Part shown: positions 11,741 through 24,479 of the stretch, in pieces
How positions within the stretch are numbered: the stretch's first letter is position 1
How the letters are laid out: each line of letters opens with the position of its first letter
NCBI GenBank assembly: GCA_030737875.1
Contig: CM060909.1
Location: 30,029,659-30,093,658, forward strand
Source of the DNA: Allium sativum
Taxonomy: Eukaryota > Streptophyta > Magnoliopsida > Asparagales > Amaryllidaceae
Reading direction: 5' to 3'
DNA length: 64,000 bases
Notes under the pieces: generated by a model
Told to the model about the DNA's origin: nothing
Database searches by the model: none
What the model saw: only the letters and a program-made list of their open reading frames with translations
Made by a program: the position numbers and the translations under genes

Positions 11741-12177
11741 CACCAAGATTCATAGGGACGTTTCCTACTAAGGAAAGGATTGGGCAGATGGCGTATAGAG
11801 TGGAGTTGCCCGAGAGACTTAGTGGTGTACACGACGTATTCCATGTATCACATTTGAGGAAGTGCTTGCACAAGACCGCGGAAGTGGTAGAGCCGAGCTT
11901 GCTTAGAGAGGTGGAGATCAAGCGCGATGCGACGATTCGACGAGCTCCTACATGCATTCTTAGGTCGAAGATTAAGAAGTTGAGGAATCGAGAGGTCAAA
12001 CTAGTCAAAGTACAATGGGGAGATGATGAGAGCAACGCTACTTGGGAGACGGAAGCGAAGATGCGTTCATTATACCCTTTTCTTTTCGAGGGTATGACTT
12101 TTAATTTCTCCTTTATCGCTTATCTTGTACTTATCTTATCTTTAGTGTGTCCTCTCGCTAGTATCTTTGACCTTTAA
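11692..12177 (+). pseudogene. pol: Integrase C-terminus and chromodomain-like tail (element 2), frameshifted
   Basis: This segment continues pol after the frameshift near 11681. It holds the GPY/F-like end of integrase ([11 protein letters not shown], then YRVELPERLSGVHDVFHVSHLRKC) and a chromodomain-like segment (VKLVKVQWGDDESNATWETEAKM) at about 11990-12070. Chromovirus chromodomains are known to steer insertion to heterochromatin. A hydrophobic stretch of about 25 residues (FSFIAYLVLILSLVCPLASIF) follows the chromodomain in elements 1 and 2 but not in element 3, which stops earlier, so it is probably read-through of non-coding sequence. Confidence 0.88.
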
Positions 12178-12706
12178 ATAGGGTAGTCCTACGGTTGAAA
12201 CATGTGTTTGAGACATGTTATGTATGATGGATGCATGTGGATGCAAGTGTTTGCTCGTGGTTGCTCGTGGATGCATATACACACACTTTAGGCACTAGAT
12301 CGGCTCAGTCACTTCATATTGCATGTTGCATATAAATGTGTGTACATATTTAAGTAATGGATGTAAAATGGTTGTACCATCATATGGATGTTGCATTTTG
12401 GTGAATGTTTGTGCATACATGTAGAAATAATATATATCGATAGGGTTCTTTCGCATACATAATGGACGCATGCCACTATCATGGTTTGCATTAAGGAGGT
12501 CAACTTAATCAGTAGATCGCCTGATTTTGCATTAGATAAGGAACATATACACACACTTCTTGCATATGTTCATACGTCATTAGAAATTTTATAAGGACAA
12601 TGGATGCTCGTGTTTGATGGTTGAGTAGATGGTTGTTTGGATGGTAGGATATGCATTCTCCTTAACTTGGAGATTTCGGGGGCGAAATCCTTTAAAGAGG
12701 GGAGAA
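12178..12706 (+). other. Element 2 3' non-coding region with polypurine tract
   Basis: No credible gene. The sequence matches 3734-4262 closely. It ends with a block TTTCGGGGGCGAAATCC and the purine tract AAGAGGGGAGAA at 12695-12706, touching the LTR. The same block, with variations, is found before the LTRs of element 3 and of A, B and D. Confidence 0.82.
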
Positions 12707-12906
12707 TGTAACACGTCGGATTTTTGAATAATCGAATTAACTAAAATAAAGAATAATTAATCTCAGACGTGAGAATTATGGGAATGGGGTTGCGCCATTG
12801 TGTTCGTCTTTGAATTCTGGTTGAAATAGAGTCCGAGTTTGCGGGAAACGGGTACCGGGTGAAGGAGTTATGGACGAACGGAGATTGGTGGCAAAAGAAA
12901 AAATGC

Positions 12907-12933
12907 ACTGGCGCACTTGGGAAGTGCGCCAGT
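12907..12933. promoter_or_regulatory. U3 palindrome (second copy)
   Basis: The same ACTGGCGCACTT / AAGTGCGCCAGT perfect 12-bp arms with a GGG spacer as at 4468. Both arms are intact although the surrounding U3 has point differences, for example a shorter A run just before it. Confidence 0.6.
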
Positions 12934-13135
12934 ACATATTTGCATTGGCATACCTGCCAGGTGCGCCTAGGCCGAGGCAGTAAGCCTGCACAGATTTCTG
13001 GTTCAGGCTGACCCATGTTGCTGAGTCCTTTCTGACTCCTTGCTGAGTCATTAAGGCTGAGGTGTCACCCTATCCCGATTGAATGGTTTCGATTAACCCT
13101 AAGATCATCCGACGGCTTAAATTAATTCAAAACTC

Positions 13136-13144
13136 TATAAAAAG
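13136..13144 (+). promoter_or_regulatory. TATA box of the element 2 3' LTR
   Basis: TATAAAAAG, about 430 bp into the LTR, matching 4697-4705. From this LTR it could drive read-out transcription into element A. Confidence 0.6.
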
Positions 13145-14447
13145 AACCATAGACTAGAACCCTAAATCAGAATTAAAACTGAAACTATGGTCGTCATGCT
13201 GTTATCTTGAACCCTAGAGCAGCCGCCACCAAATTAAAGAGGAAGAACAGCAAATCAAATCAGAACTACTCAACCCTAACAGCGAATGTTCTTCAAAGGA
13301 GAGCTAATTCAACTCCAGAAATCAAAATTCAGAACTAAAGACTGCTTTTGAGTTGTGAGTTCGATAGTTTTAATAAAATAATTAGTAATTTAATTGGATT
13401 AAGTCATAATACGGATTGTATGGATGTGATGTGAAGTATTGATTGCATTTTGTAATTATGTTGTAAGATTATGATTGAAATCTCTATGACGTTTTGTTGT
13501 GATGCTATCATTTATGATGTAAAGTTATGTTGCTATCATCCACGTTGTAACTTTATATACAATCAAATCATCATGTTTCATATGCTAGTTGGTTATGTTG
13601 ATTCGATAAATCATATGTATGCAAGTTTAGACATTGATTTGAACATGAATCATATACAAGTTGGATAGAGTCATATGTGACCTTACATGATTATGACACC
13701 TAGTTTATGTGAAAATTTAAATGAAAGTTACGCTATGACATGTGTGAGTTATATGCTAAATTCTATATGATACTTTACATGTTAGATACTAGTTTACACC
13801 ATTGTTGCGATGTATAAATCACATATGTAAGTTTATGAGTTGGATATGAATCATGTTATGCAAGTTTATTCCTTTAGATATACATCTATGACATACATGA
13901 TTTATGCAAGTTTGTGGCTATTTTCTCATCAAGTTCACACCTTTAGATTTGGATCCATGACATATGACTGTTTATGCAAGTTTGTGGCCATTATCTCATC
14001 AAGTTCACACCTTTAGATTTGGATCCATGACATATGTTGTTTATGCAAGTGGTAACTTTGGTTTATGCAAGTTTTAGATGTAGAACATCATTCACATATG
14101 CAAGTTCACCCCTATGTTAGATCTATGTTTTAATTATGTGTATATTGTGATGTTTTCTCCTTATTCCATGAGTTAGACTATTCGATTCTAACGTATATTT
14201 TACGTTAAACGAACAAACGTACAACGTGGGGGTAAAGGAGATAATATTAAAAAGATTTAATTGGCATAAATGCCTTAAAAGGCATAAAATATAATTGTGA
14301 TGAAAATTGATATGATTTTACATACCATAAATGGATGGACATAATAGAGTCAATTATGGACATCGTCTAATTTGGAATTGATTGAAAATTTGCATAGGGA
14401 AAGTAATTCAAATTGGGGAATGATTAATTAGGTGTAATTAATCGTCT

Positions 14448-14666
14448 AAGACGCGAGGTTAGGCTCTTTTGTGGTGTAAGACTGCCTGGACCCGCCCGGC
14501 AAATCCAGCTACCACAAATGCCAGTCTAATGTGAGAGGTCTTAGGCAAAAACTAAATACGTAACAATTGTAAAGACACGAGGTTAGATTCTTTTGTGGTG
14601 TAAGACTGCCCAGACCTGCCCGGCAAATCCAGCTGCCACAAATGCCAGTCTAATGTGAGAAGTCTT
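14448..14666 (+). repeat. Pair of structured 95-nt repeats (second LTR)
   Basis: Units at 14448-14542 and 14572-14666 keep the AAGAC...GTCTT closing pair, the TTTGTGG/CCACAAA stem and the TGCC...GGCA central hairpin seen at 6030-6248. Confidence 0.7.
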
Positions 14667-15952
14667 TATGAGGTTACGGTGTTAATGAATTAAGAAACAC
14701 TTAACCAGATAAGCACGTAGTGGGACATGAGGGGGTTAAGTGGGTGCCTTGGGTGGCATGTGGAATCTAGTGGGTGCCTTGGGTGGCATTTGGAAATACG
14801 ATTAGAAACACTTAACCAAAATTGAAACATGAATAAGAAGTGGGTTAAGTTGGATGTACTAGAGGGGACCAAGCTTAGGTGGATAGCTTGTGTCAAGTAA
14901 TGGGGGCTCGTTTCAACCAGTAACCCATATGTATCTTTGGGGGCTCGACCCAAGTCGAGGACGGGACATGCATACTGGGCTTGACTGTAAGAGGCCAAAC
15001 CGGGTTAGCGGTGGCAACGCAAGTCCAACGGGTTCATATGCGTGTGTGGACCCGGGCTGGTAGATAAGTCGTTGTTGCATCATGTAGGTATAAGCCGTGC
15101 ATTGTTTGTTGTATCGGGTTGCCATTTTGGGGAGTGATACACCCCACTGTGGGGCCAGCACGGGTATCTACGAGTTAGGGAGCCGATCGCTTGGGCGTAG
15201 TGGGTACATCTAGTGGAGATAGGGGCAGGCGGCACCTATGAAGGCAGCTAGGGGTGCGCGAAACTACCATTATCATTATTTAAGTTTATAGGCGGGATCA
15301 ACCTTAGAGTTACTAGTGGTGGTGCAGTATAGCAATTATCCTATAGTGTTTTTGTAGTTTAGTAATCATCCTATAGTGGTTTAGGTGCGCTTAACGATAT
15401 CGTTGTTCATCCTGTTTCCTTATTTTCTCTGCCATACTCAATGGTTCATGATCATTTCCTTATTTTTCAACTTATGCCTTAGCCTAGTTACTTTGTTAAT
15501 TATTTTGTTAAAGTTATCGCACTCGCCAGACTTTATGTCTGACCCCCCCTTTGTTTCCTCCTCTTTTCTCCCTTTCCCCTCCCCCCAGGTGCTCAGGTTG
15601 GAACTAGCACCAGTAGAGCTTGATTTTGGACTGCGTTTAGAAGATTGCTTGGATCGCTGAAGTAAAGTTCAACTTCTCTTTATTTATGGCTATTTTGATG
15701 TTGGGGATTATGTCTTTCAATTTATGTACTTTGTTTTATCAAGATGGATATGATATACTTGACTTTGGTTTATGGTTTTGATGATGTAACCAAACATATT
15801 TAACTTCTGCTGCAATAAATAAAGTTTTAAATTTTCAAGTACTGCTTTATATCTGTCTTGTTGTGATTTTCTGTTCTATATTCACTTAAAATGCTCCATG
15901 GAAGTTAATGCATTCCCTTTGTGAGTGACATTAATGGACGTGGGGTGTTATA

Positions 15953-17318
15953 ATATAAGCGCGATTTTACTTCCTCAATCAAAAAACCAACATGAATTCA
16001 TCAATCGTTGCTTAAATTTCCTCCACGATCCAAACCTAGGCTTGCGGTTCACAATGACATCGAACAAAAGTATATTCGAACAACATTAAACCAGTATCAG
16101 ACTGAAGAGAAGCATACCAAGATCGTAAATATATATGCATTTCCATTTGTAGGATTTTATTTCATTTGATTACTATTTTACAACTCTCGATCTGTTTTCT
16201 TTGACTGTGGTGAGTGAAACTTAGGTTTAGAGGAGGTATGATATTTAAAGGAAGTTTTAAATTTTTTATATTGATTATTTTATTAGTTTATAATCAATCG
16301 TTACTTTCGTTTGTCCTTTAAAAATTCCTATGATCACATACACCATTCAAAAACCATGAAAATGGACATACAGCTAGAGTTCGACATTACGGACCCAACG
16401 AAATTGGTTTCGTCGAATTCCGACTCCGTTTGCTCATACAGCGTATTTTTAACCGTCAAAATATCGACTGTTTTTCACATTAAAATCCTATACGACCACA
16501 TACTGACTTCAAAAATCACGAAAATTGAAATCTAACAATAATTTAATATTGCAGATCCAAAAAAATTAGTTTCGTCAAAAACGGAAGTCATTTGCAAAAC
16601 TGGCTATCTTTAAAGCTCTAAATAAACCTTTTTAAATATTAAATATATTTAAAAATAATTAAATTAAATATTTATAAATAAATACTATCGTACATATTCA
16701 CAATAGAATACCATACAACTCCAATTGGATTTATAACTCAATATTTCAAAATTCCCAGTTATATCCATATTCAATTTATATATAAAATCCTTTTATAATA
16801 TAAATATATATATTTATAAATATCAAAGGAATTCCATAGCGACTTTTCTAAAATTTGATTTGGACATAAATCAAAATCCACACGACAAAATCCTGATTTT
16901 TCTCTTCCATTAGAAACATATACTTCACCCGCTCCGAACATTTCTTATTTCAAAGAAATCTGATTTAAAACGGATTTTGTATATTCAATTGAAGTTCGAA
17001 TCACCAAATAGCGAACTGCCGCGCTATTTCGAGCTCGATTATAATTATGGTATAATTATACGTTCAAACTTCGTTTATATAATATATTCGTGAATATAAT
17101 TCAACTCTAAAAAAATTATATATTTTAAATAATCCAAATTACACAATATTATGAATTACACTATTATTGATTATTTCTGAAATTAAATATATTATTCTAT
17201 TATTTAAATTAATTAAATATTTACTATTATTTAATTCTATGACCATTCAAATCTCTAAATCACTATTTATATAATTAAAAAAATTAATTATTATATCGCT
17301 AAAATACGGGTCGTTACA
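15953..17318 (-). repeat. Element A left LTR (3' LTR on minus strand), truncated
   Basis: On the minus strand the LTR begins at 17318 with TGTAACGACCCG, directly after a purine tract. It closely matches 36337-37730 and then stops where the chromovirus LTR ends at 15952. About 4.6 kb of this LTR is therefore missing or lies beyond element 1. It contains the recurring 200-bp U3 module (16835-17035). The TATA box of the right copy (minus TATAAATA at 36664-36657) is changed here (ATATTTAAAGG on plus, near 16243). Confidence 0.85.
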
Positions 17319-17525
17319 TTCTTCCCCACTTAAAATAATTTCGTCCTTGAAATTGCTAAGGTAGAAAACAAACCCTATTGACTGGTTAGAACTTATTTGT
17401 TCACTTCTTAACTTCAGTTTAATCTGAACCAATTTAATTTCAATTAAATATTTATTCATTCCCACTAACAAAAATTTTCAAAAATCCTGAAAATTTTCTA
17501 ACACCTTTACTTTTCGAAAAATTTC

Positions 17526-17756
17526 TCAAGCACCTCCTTTGTATGGCTCAATCGGTACAACTACAGCTCGCCTCTCTGGGCCTTCCCCAACCCAAAAGAA
17601 AATTAAACAGCCAAGCGGCTTGCCAATTCGGCTCATAAATCTCATATCCAATAGAAATATAAACTTGTACCTTTTTGTCGGGCATACCATTATATCCTTT
17701 CCATCTGCTATCAACTCAACATATATCCGTGTTATCCTAATCAAACTCCAAATCAT
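17526..17756 (-). other. Short open frame in A internal region, partly matched in B
   Basis: 76 codons on the minus strand. The stretch VCPTKRYKFIF...FFWVGEGPERR has a recognisable counterpart in the same frame in element B at about 27860-28000 (VCPTNRYMFIV...FFFWIEEGHGR), where a stop interrupts it. It may be the decayed end of an ancestral gene in the internal region. I recognise no family and do not call it a gene. Confidence 0.3.
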
Positions 17757-18755
17757 TCTTTATCCACAAATCCAACCATTCGCTTATACCTAAGTCGAAT
17801 TCAATTTCAAATCAAAGTTCCATTCTCGATTTTTAAATTCTTAACTCATCAATCCAATACCATTTCGGATTCCTATGTCACGAATCCAATTTCCTCGATA
17901 TCTTTCTAATCCAATTCAATTTCCACTTAATTGGTTTTCAATTCAATTCCTATTTGCTTTCGCAAATTCCTTTTTAATTTGTTTTTAATTCAAACAGTCT
18001 ATTCCTGTGATTTTTAAACAGCTTTGTTTTTCTCAAAAATCCAACTTCCTTTTACAAGATTCAAAACAACTTGTTTTCTCAAAACAATTCAAAAAAAAAA
18101 TCCTTGGTAGTAATCCATCACTTAGCTACTCGAAAAGGAACACTGATGATGCAGCTGTCATCATCATAATTTATTTTCAAGCGATCGAAGTGAGTTCAAT
18201 ACTATATCACTTTTAAAACAATTTCTAAACACTTCTATTTTGAAATACATTTCAAAATACCATTCACAATGCTTGTAAAACAATTTAAAATCTCCCAGGA
18301 TTTTAAAATTCTCATATATTCAATTCAAATCCATTTACAAACACCTTTCAAATTTCCAGGGTTTTAATTTCAATTCTGATTTAAATTCAGATTTAATTCA
18401 TTTCGTACACTTATACGAATTTTATTTGGTTATATATAACCATTTTACTTTATATAATCTCATTCGATTATAATAACAACCAACACATTTTATATATGAT
18501 AATATATCAAATATCCATACTTTGTTTATATCAAAATATAATTTTGATAAAATTATTTCATTTACCCACTTTTCAAAACATGCTGTGTTGGTTCATCGTA
18601 TTCGAGTGTTTATAAACCCCTATCGATATTGTGGTGCCCCACCATCGACTAGAATTCATAAGCCATTCAACCGATAAATCTCCATAATATAAAACAAATA
18701 TTTTTTTTATATAGAATAACAAATACGCACTCAAATATACACACTCAACTCAATC

Positions 18756-18774
18756 TAGGGTATTACTAACCCTA
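18756..18774 (-). other. Leader hairpin next to the PBS of element A
   Basis: On plus, TAGGGT-ATTACTA-ACCCTA: six-base arms around a seven-base loop, about 50 bp from the PBS, so just downstream of it in the minus-strand transcript. B and D have the same loop with different arm sequences that still pair. A packaging or dimer-linkage signal is a plausible role (inference). Confidence 0.6.
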
Positions 18775-18820
18775 TCTCTACTGAGTCACGCCATAGAGCC
18801 AAGGTAATTACTTAACCTTC

Positions 18821-18833
18821 AGCTCTGATACCA
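18821..18833 (-). other. Primer binding site of element A (tRNA-iMet)
   Basis: Plus AGCTCTGATACCA, so TGGTATCAGAGCT on minus, one base from the LTR. The match with chromovirus element 3 continues past the tRNA-complementary part (GAAGGTTA), 21 nt in all, which hints at shared ancestry. Confidence 0.9.
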
Positions 18834-19251
18834 CTATAACGACCCGAGGAATTTGCGATCCTGGATAACAACATACAACACTATGTCGACTATTCAAGCA
18901 TCGAAAACACTGGATAGTCCATGGAAGAAATTAGAGGGTGAGAATAGATAAGGTAGAAACTTAGAATAGAAGAAGAAGAAGAACATACAACATCAGAGTA
19001 ACATGAATATCACAGCGGAACGAACAACGTATAATAGATAATATGTCTTTGAAATAAAATCAGTATATGTATACAGTAACATTATTAGAGTACAACACTT
19101 ACAACATAGCAAAATAAACAATAGCTATATAATCCTGAAACCTCCTGGTCTAAGCCCTCCAAGTACATCTGTAAATCCAGACTACTTGACTGCCCATACA
19201 AAATTGGGCACCCAAGAGTTTACGGAAAACAATACGAAACAAACTTTGGGT

Positions 19252-19265
19252 CAGTCATGGGACTG
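19252..19265 (-). other. Conserved hairpin CAGTC-ATGG-GACTG (element A)
   Basis: Five-base arms around ATGG, within a longer stretch (GTCAGTCATGGGACTGGT) that is identical in A, both LTRs of B, and D. It is the most conserved word in these otherwise variable LTRs. Confidence 0.6.
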
Positions 19266-20859
19266 GTATGAGTAAACAATTTAAAACAGTTTGGGAAAAT
19301 AACGATATCTCATAAGACCACGCCGTATAACGGAATGGGTTTTTCCCTTATGAGAATCCAAATCAATTTGATTTAACTTTCAAACCATTTTGAAAGAAAC
19401 AATGATCTTTTATATCAAAACTCTTTTGATATTATAATATTTTCTATCAACCACAATATAATAATCATCTTGCAGAACACTTTCATCTCACGTTCCACAT
19501 ATATAGTATACAATCAAAACCGCGAGCCTTTATTGGGTAATGGATTTCCAACTATGACAAGGTATGGAACCACCTTCCGATAGTGTACCTCTAGAGAGGA
19601 ATACACTGGGTTCAATAAGAACATCTTGCAACTCGGCCACATAAGACTGACCACTCATTTCGCTTGAGTGTATCGAATGTATATCACCAACAGTTGGGAT
19701 CAGCAACCGTTTCCCGAATGGGACAGCATCGAATAGATTTAAGAATGAAATAAATATCTCTAGATAGGTGATAATACACCCCAATTGGAAGCCAACCACT
19801 TAACCATGCTGCTTGCCCGATTTTTATCATTTCCCGGTTGTGAGGCTAGAGGCCACGCTTATCTCTGACAGATCACACATTTATTTACTTTGAATGTCAC
19901 ATCGTCATACCCACCAAATCACAAATTGATTTCCCCAAAAATACAACGGCTATATAGCTAAAAGAAATGAATTCCTCCGCCACCAAACGTATATACGTTT
20001 GAAGAGATCAACTTATGCGATCTATTACATATACTATGTCAAACATTCTTCCATACGGGTTGTCCTGGGACTGGACAAACCGAAGGCACTATTCTGTAAA
20101 TAGGACAGCCCTTGCGTAACTCCGTCTTCAATTATCTTCATCATATTTGATCGCAACGCTAATGCCCATACGGAGTGGTTTTCAGGTCATGAATCTGATC
20201 CCGGTCTCTCCGTATTGACAACGGAAAAATGGTCAAAAACTTCGATAGTCAGTGATTTAACTATAAAGAAAAGCACGTGTGCAAACAACGATATTATCTC
20301 CATATGGAAATTATATCGATCAACCATCATTGAACATTTATCCCTTTAGTTTGTTCATTTTTCATTTCCTGTTTCTGTATATTCAACATTTCTTATTTTC
20401 TAAATTTAGAAAATATACGTTATTGACATTAGAAAACATTTCCATTTCCTATTTTCTGATTCTTATTTGGAAAACATTTCTAAAGCTCCTTCATTTGGAT
20501 TTAAACAGATGTTTAAATCAAACATCGCTATGCCAACTCAACCATTAAAATCGTTAACTAAATTCACTTAACCAATCTTCACTGTTGAACCTTAACCATT
20601 CCTTAGTTAAAAACAAAGTCAATCAAGTTTGGGTATAACTACCTCTCAGACCTTAACTGAACAACATTTCTAACTTCGAAATAGACAAAGTTCACCTTCT
20701 AAATCTTTAACAAACTTCCTTACGCAACTCTCGGATTCTATTTACGAATCCACTTCTTTATTGAAAAACAATGATTATAACTATAGCGTTATAATCCCTA
20801 CTTCTGAAATATCTAACTCCAAAATATAACTCGATTAACTCAAATCAATTAACCCTAAC

Positions 20860-21680
20860 TCCATTTACTTTAACTCGATTAATTTTAATTCATTAACTCT
20901 TATCACTTAACTCCTTTCGAATAAACTATATTCGATTAACTCCTTTCGAATAAACTATATTTGACAACTCCTTTAACTCTATTCGAATAATTATATTCGA
21001 TTAACTCTTATTCGATTAACTAATATTCGAATAACTCTTATTCAATAACTCTGATCGATTAACACCTTTATTCGAATAACTAATATTCGACTAACTCTTT
21101 TCGAATAACTAATATTCGATTAACTCCTTCGAATAACTAATATTCGAATAACTCTTATTTAATAACTAATATTCGTTTAATTCCTTCGAATAACTAATAT
21201 TCGACTAACTCTTATTCGAATAACTAATATTCGATTTACTCTCTTTGAATAACTAATATTCGATAACTCCTTTAACTCTATTCGAATAAACTATATTCGA
21301 TTAACTCTATCAATTAACTCTAATTCGATCAACTCTAACTGATTAACTCTAAATGGTTAACTCTATTGGATTAACTTCTTTCTGAATAACTCTATTCGAT
21401 AACCTCCTTTACGAATAACTAATATTCGATAACTCCTTTCGAATAACTCTATTCGATTAACTTCTTTTCGAATAACTAATATTCGATAACTCCTTTTCGA
21501 ATAACTAATATTCGATAACTTCTTTTCGAAAAACTAATATTCGATAACTCCTTTCGAATAACTAATATTTGATTAACTTCTTTTCGAATAACTAATATTC
21601 GATATCTTTGAATAAACTATATTCGATTAGTTCCCTTAATTCTATTCGAATAAACTATTTCGAATAACTCCTTTAACTCT
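20860..21680. repeat. Palindromic minisatellite, TTCGAATAACTAATATTCGA type (element A)
   Basis: Tens of degenerate units of about 25-32 bp. Most contain TCGAATA-ACTAA-TATTCGA, a seven-base inverted repeat, separated by words such as TTAACTCCTT. The array resumes after element B at 34581. No coding potential. Confidence 0.88.
21676..21680. other. Target site duplication of element B, left copy
   Basis: ACTCT directly before the LTR start at 21681; the same five bases follow the right LTR at 34576-34580. This fixes the limits of element B. Confidence 0.9.
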
Positions 21681-22041
21681 TGCAAGGGCCCTTAACTTCC
21701 CCGGTAAGGAAAGAGTGGATACTTTGAGAACAACACACAAAAGAACGCAAACAGAAGAACTTTTCATTGTTAATTATAACAATTCCATCAGAATACAAGA
21801 ATATACAGAGTATGAATAAATATTACACAGTATAAAATATCAGAGATTACAATACATTACATAGCAGCGGAAAATAATACAATACATAATTAGAAGTAAT
21901 AAACGGATACAGAGCTTTCCGTGTATCGTTCCAGCTGTAAATCAGGATCCTGTGAATATAAATCTGCAAAACCAAAACTACTAGCTGCCCGTGTCAAAAT
22001 AAGGGCACTCAGAGTTTAGGTTAAAACAATAAACTCCAGGT

Positions 22042-22129
22042 CAGTCATGGGACTGGTGTGAGAACTAATACAGTTATAAGTCTTTATTTTAAAGTTAGGT
22101 AAATCAAGGGACCACGCCGTATAACACGG
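22042..22129 (-). other. Conserved hairpin pair in B left LTR
   Basis: CAGTC-ATGG-GACTG at 22042-22055 and CCGT-ATAAC-ACGG at 22117-22129. The right LTR has them at 29068-29081 and 29143-29155. A has CCGT-ATA-ACGG and D has CCGC-TAAC-GCGG at the second site, so pairing is kept through change. Confidence 0.6.
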
Positions 22130-24479
22130 AACGGGTTTCCTCCCAAGAATACTAGTGCATAAAACAAACAGCGCAATGCTAAATAAAGAAAAATGAAGCT
22201 ATTACAAGACCCAGGTCCCATCACACAATGCAACACAAGCCGGAGGATAGGGTTTTTACCTTATAATAGCCGAAAAATGCTTGATACGCTAAAAAGAAAT
22301 CATTTGATACTATTATAAGTGCATAGTGTATAAAACAATTTCAATCATAAGTATCAATCATAGAAGGCATAAGTGCCCCATACCACTATGTCGCCATACT
22401 AGGCTCTACAAATAAAACCGCAAAGTCACGTATTGGAAGTTGGATTTCCATCTGCGAACCGAGGCAAAAGATAGTCCTCACCGAATTCGAGACAATCTAG
22501 CCCATGTCTCAGGCTACAGCCGCAACTGCACCTAAGAGCCACAGGGCCGGTCCACCGATGTGTATTAAAATGCCTGAACACTGCGTTTCCCCGCCCTTTG
22601 GGGCGTAAGTGAGCCAATGAATGGCTCCATTGGTACCAGATCGACCGATATAACCGAGGCGCCTCGCAACATCAACAACCACACAGGTGAAAAGTACATA
22701 AATGTCAGCCAGTTTAAGCACTGACACCACCACTAGCTAGAAAGAAACGCATGCGCTCCCTGGATCCTTCTCCCGTTTCTGGTTCACAACCGGGGTGTGA
22801 GGCTCGCGAATCAACGCTACACAAAGCTATGCCACACAGGTCGTGCTTTGATCATCAACCACAAGACTCTGCTTTTCAACAGAAGCCTTGATCATATTGC
22901 CACTTAGGCATGCTACACAGGCAATTCACTCCATGCGATTGATACCCATCGATATATATAACCTCTGAGCTCGTACGTCTCAGAGAAGGGCGTTAAGCAA
23001 GAGAATAAATTCTCCGCCGCCAAACAGATATATATTTAATAGAAATCAGTCACACATAATAAAATCCAATGTCAGACACACAGTCCATTTCCAAGTTCGT
23101 TCTGGGTCTGAACGAAACCGGAGGCACCTAGGACCCCGCTTATCCATCGATCTCCAAGTACGTCTGGACGATCACCAACTGATTCCCTCCTCTTGGGTGT
23201 ACAGCCCAATCATGATCATCAGTAATCACCCAAACGACGTGAAGACCTCTGGTCTTCGACCACTGTCTTCATCCTCGACACCACGTCGAATCAGTTATTC
23301 AGAATGGGGTAAACCCAGTCTTTCTGAATAACTCACGTATATAATAAACAAGTGTTACACAAACACAACATACGCCTCATTCCAATTCAGAATATTCTTT
23401 TATTCAAATATTATTACACTTTGGGGAAGGTTCCCATTAATTTTATCAAAAATAAATTCTTTAAATTTATTCTTTAATCTTCTTTTGAATATCAATTCAA
23501 ACTAGTCGGGATTAGCGAACCACACCGAAGTAATCATTTATTTTATTTCCCAATACCAACATAATCATCCCATGAAGTAAAACTGGTAATACTTCATATC
23601 TAACACCACAATGTTATCGGTAAATTCAATTACCATTTCACATTCAAATCTAATTAAAGATTTAACTATCGCCTAGAGCAAAACTGGTGATACTCCATTC
23701 TCGACCATTTCAACCTAATTAAAGATTCGTTAAAACCCCACTTAGTTTTAATCTTCACAGTAATCAATATCATGTCTTTAACAAGGGTTAAAGAACCAAT
23801 GTCATCTAAAAAACGGTTCATGAAAAACCCAAAATCACATTCATTAATTATCGGGTTAAAGAACAAGTGTTATTTAAAACAATGTTCACGATAAACCCAA
23901 AAATCAATTCAACTTCAATTCCAATTAAATACCATTTAATTGGTATACTTCATTAAATCTAAATAAACAGATTTAATCTTTTTCTCAACTGGGATCAAGA
24001 ACAGTGTGAATGAAGACACCATTCATGACAAACCCAAATCACATTTGATATTAAATACAGGGCTCTGAATAGAAAATATATCGGCTTATATTCAATATCA
24101 AATTCTACGACCAACAAATATCGTATTGGAAATAACGATATAAATATATCTTTCAAATTTCCATAACAATATCTGTATAATCACGAAATCCAACATCGAA
24201 ATATTACAAAGACTATTTCGATTCAAATCCATTCCAATTCAATTATTGGAAATTCTGGTTACTTTTAAAACCATTTCAAATCCAATTTATTTATTTAAAA
24301 ATAAATTATTATTCTAGTTCAAAACTAGTTCATTTCGATAAAAATCTACTTCTATCTTCTCAAATTTGGAGTTTTTCATCCCAATTCTTCACAAATCATT
24401 TCTTATGATCTTACACAAATTATTACTATTTTTAATAATTTTATCAAGGCCCGTACAGTCGATTTCCATCAACGGCCAT

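Larger units (their letters stand above)
7551..12706 (+). mobile_element. Element 2: complete but degenerate chromovirus internal region
   Basis: This internal region is bounded by a PBS at its left and the purine tract AAGAGGGGAGAA (12695-12706) at its right. It contains a leader, gag, pol and a 3' non-coding region. Full LTRs flank it, at 4263-7550 and 12707-15952. Because the left LTR is also the right LTR of element 1, the array may have formed by recombination between LTRs rather than by two separate insertions. Confidence 0.92.
12707..15952 (+). repeat. Chromovirus 3' LTR (element 2)
   Basis: 3246 bp, from TGTAACACG to GTGTTATA; the expected final CA has become TA. It has the same internal plan as 4263-7550: palindrome 12907-12933, TATA box TATAAAAAG 13136-13144, 70-bp tandem pair 13901-14039, structured repeats 14448-14542 and 14572-14666, and AATAAATAAAG near 15814. 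At its right end it meets truncated LTR sequence of element A, so the array probably inserted into A. No target duplication can be checked, as the left end is outside the window. Confidence 0.92.
17319..18834 (-). mobile_element. Element A internal region, non-coding, minus strand
   Basis: 1516 bp between a purine tract (plus TTCTTCCCCACTTAAAA, 17319-17335) and a PBS (18821-18833). There are no gag or pol motifs. The block beside the purine tract (plus AATAATTTCGTCCTTGAAA) resembles that of the chromoviruses. Near the PBS a short hairpin is shared with B and D. AT-rich filler occupies the rest. Such an element must use enzymes from elsewhere. Confidence 0.85.
18835..21680 (-). repeat. Element A right LTR (5' LTR on minus), PBS-side part
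   Basis: Begins on plus TATAACGACCCG; the expected TG has become TA. It includes the R/U5-side blocks shared with B and D: CAGTCATGGGACTG at 19252-19265 and CCGTATAACGG at 19323-19333. Homology to B continues around 19520-19800 (TATTGGGTAATGGATTTCC). From about 20860 it becomes a palindromic minisatellite, where element B is inserted. No gene seen. Confidence 0.85.

Noticed and set aside
20279..20548. 89-codon plus-strand Phe/Leu-rich frame in A's LTR that looks membrane-like
   Set aside because: It comes from TTT/CTT-rich DNA and is antisense to the LTR transcript. No counterpart was seen in B or D.
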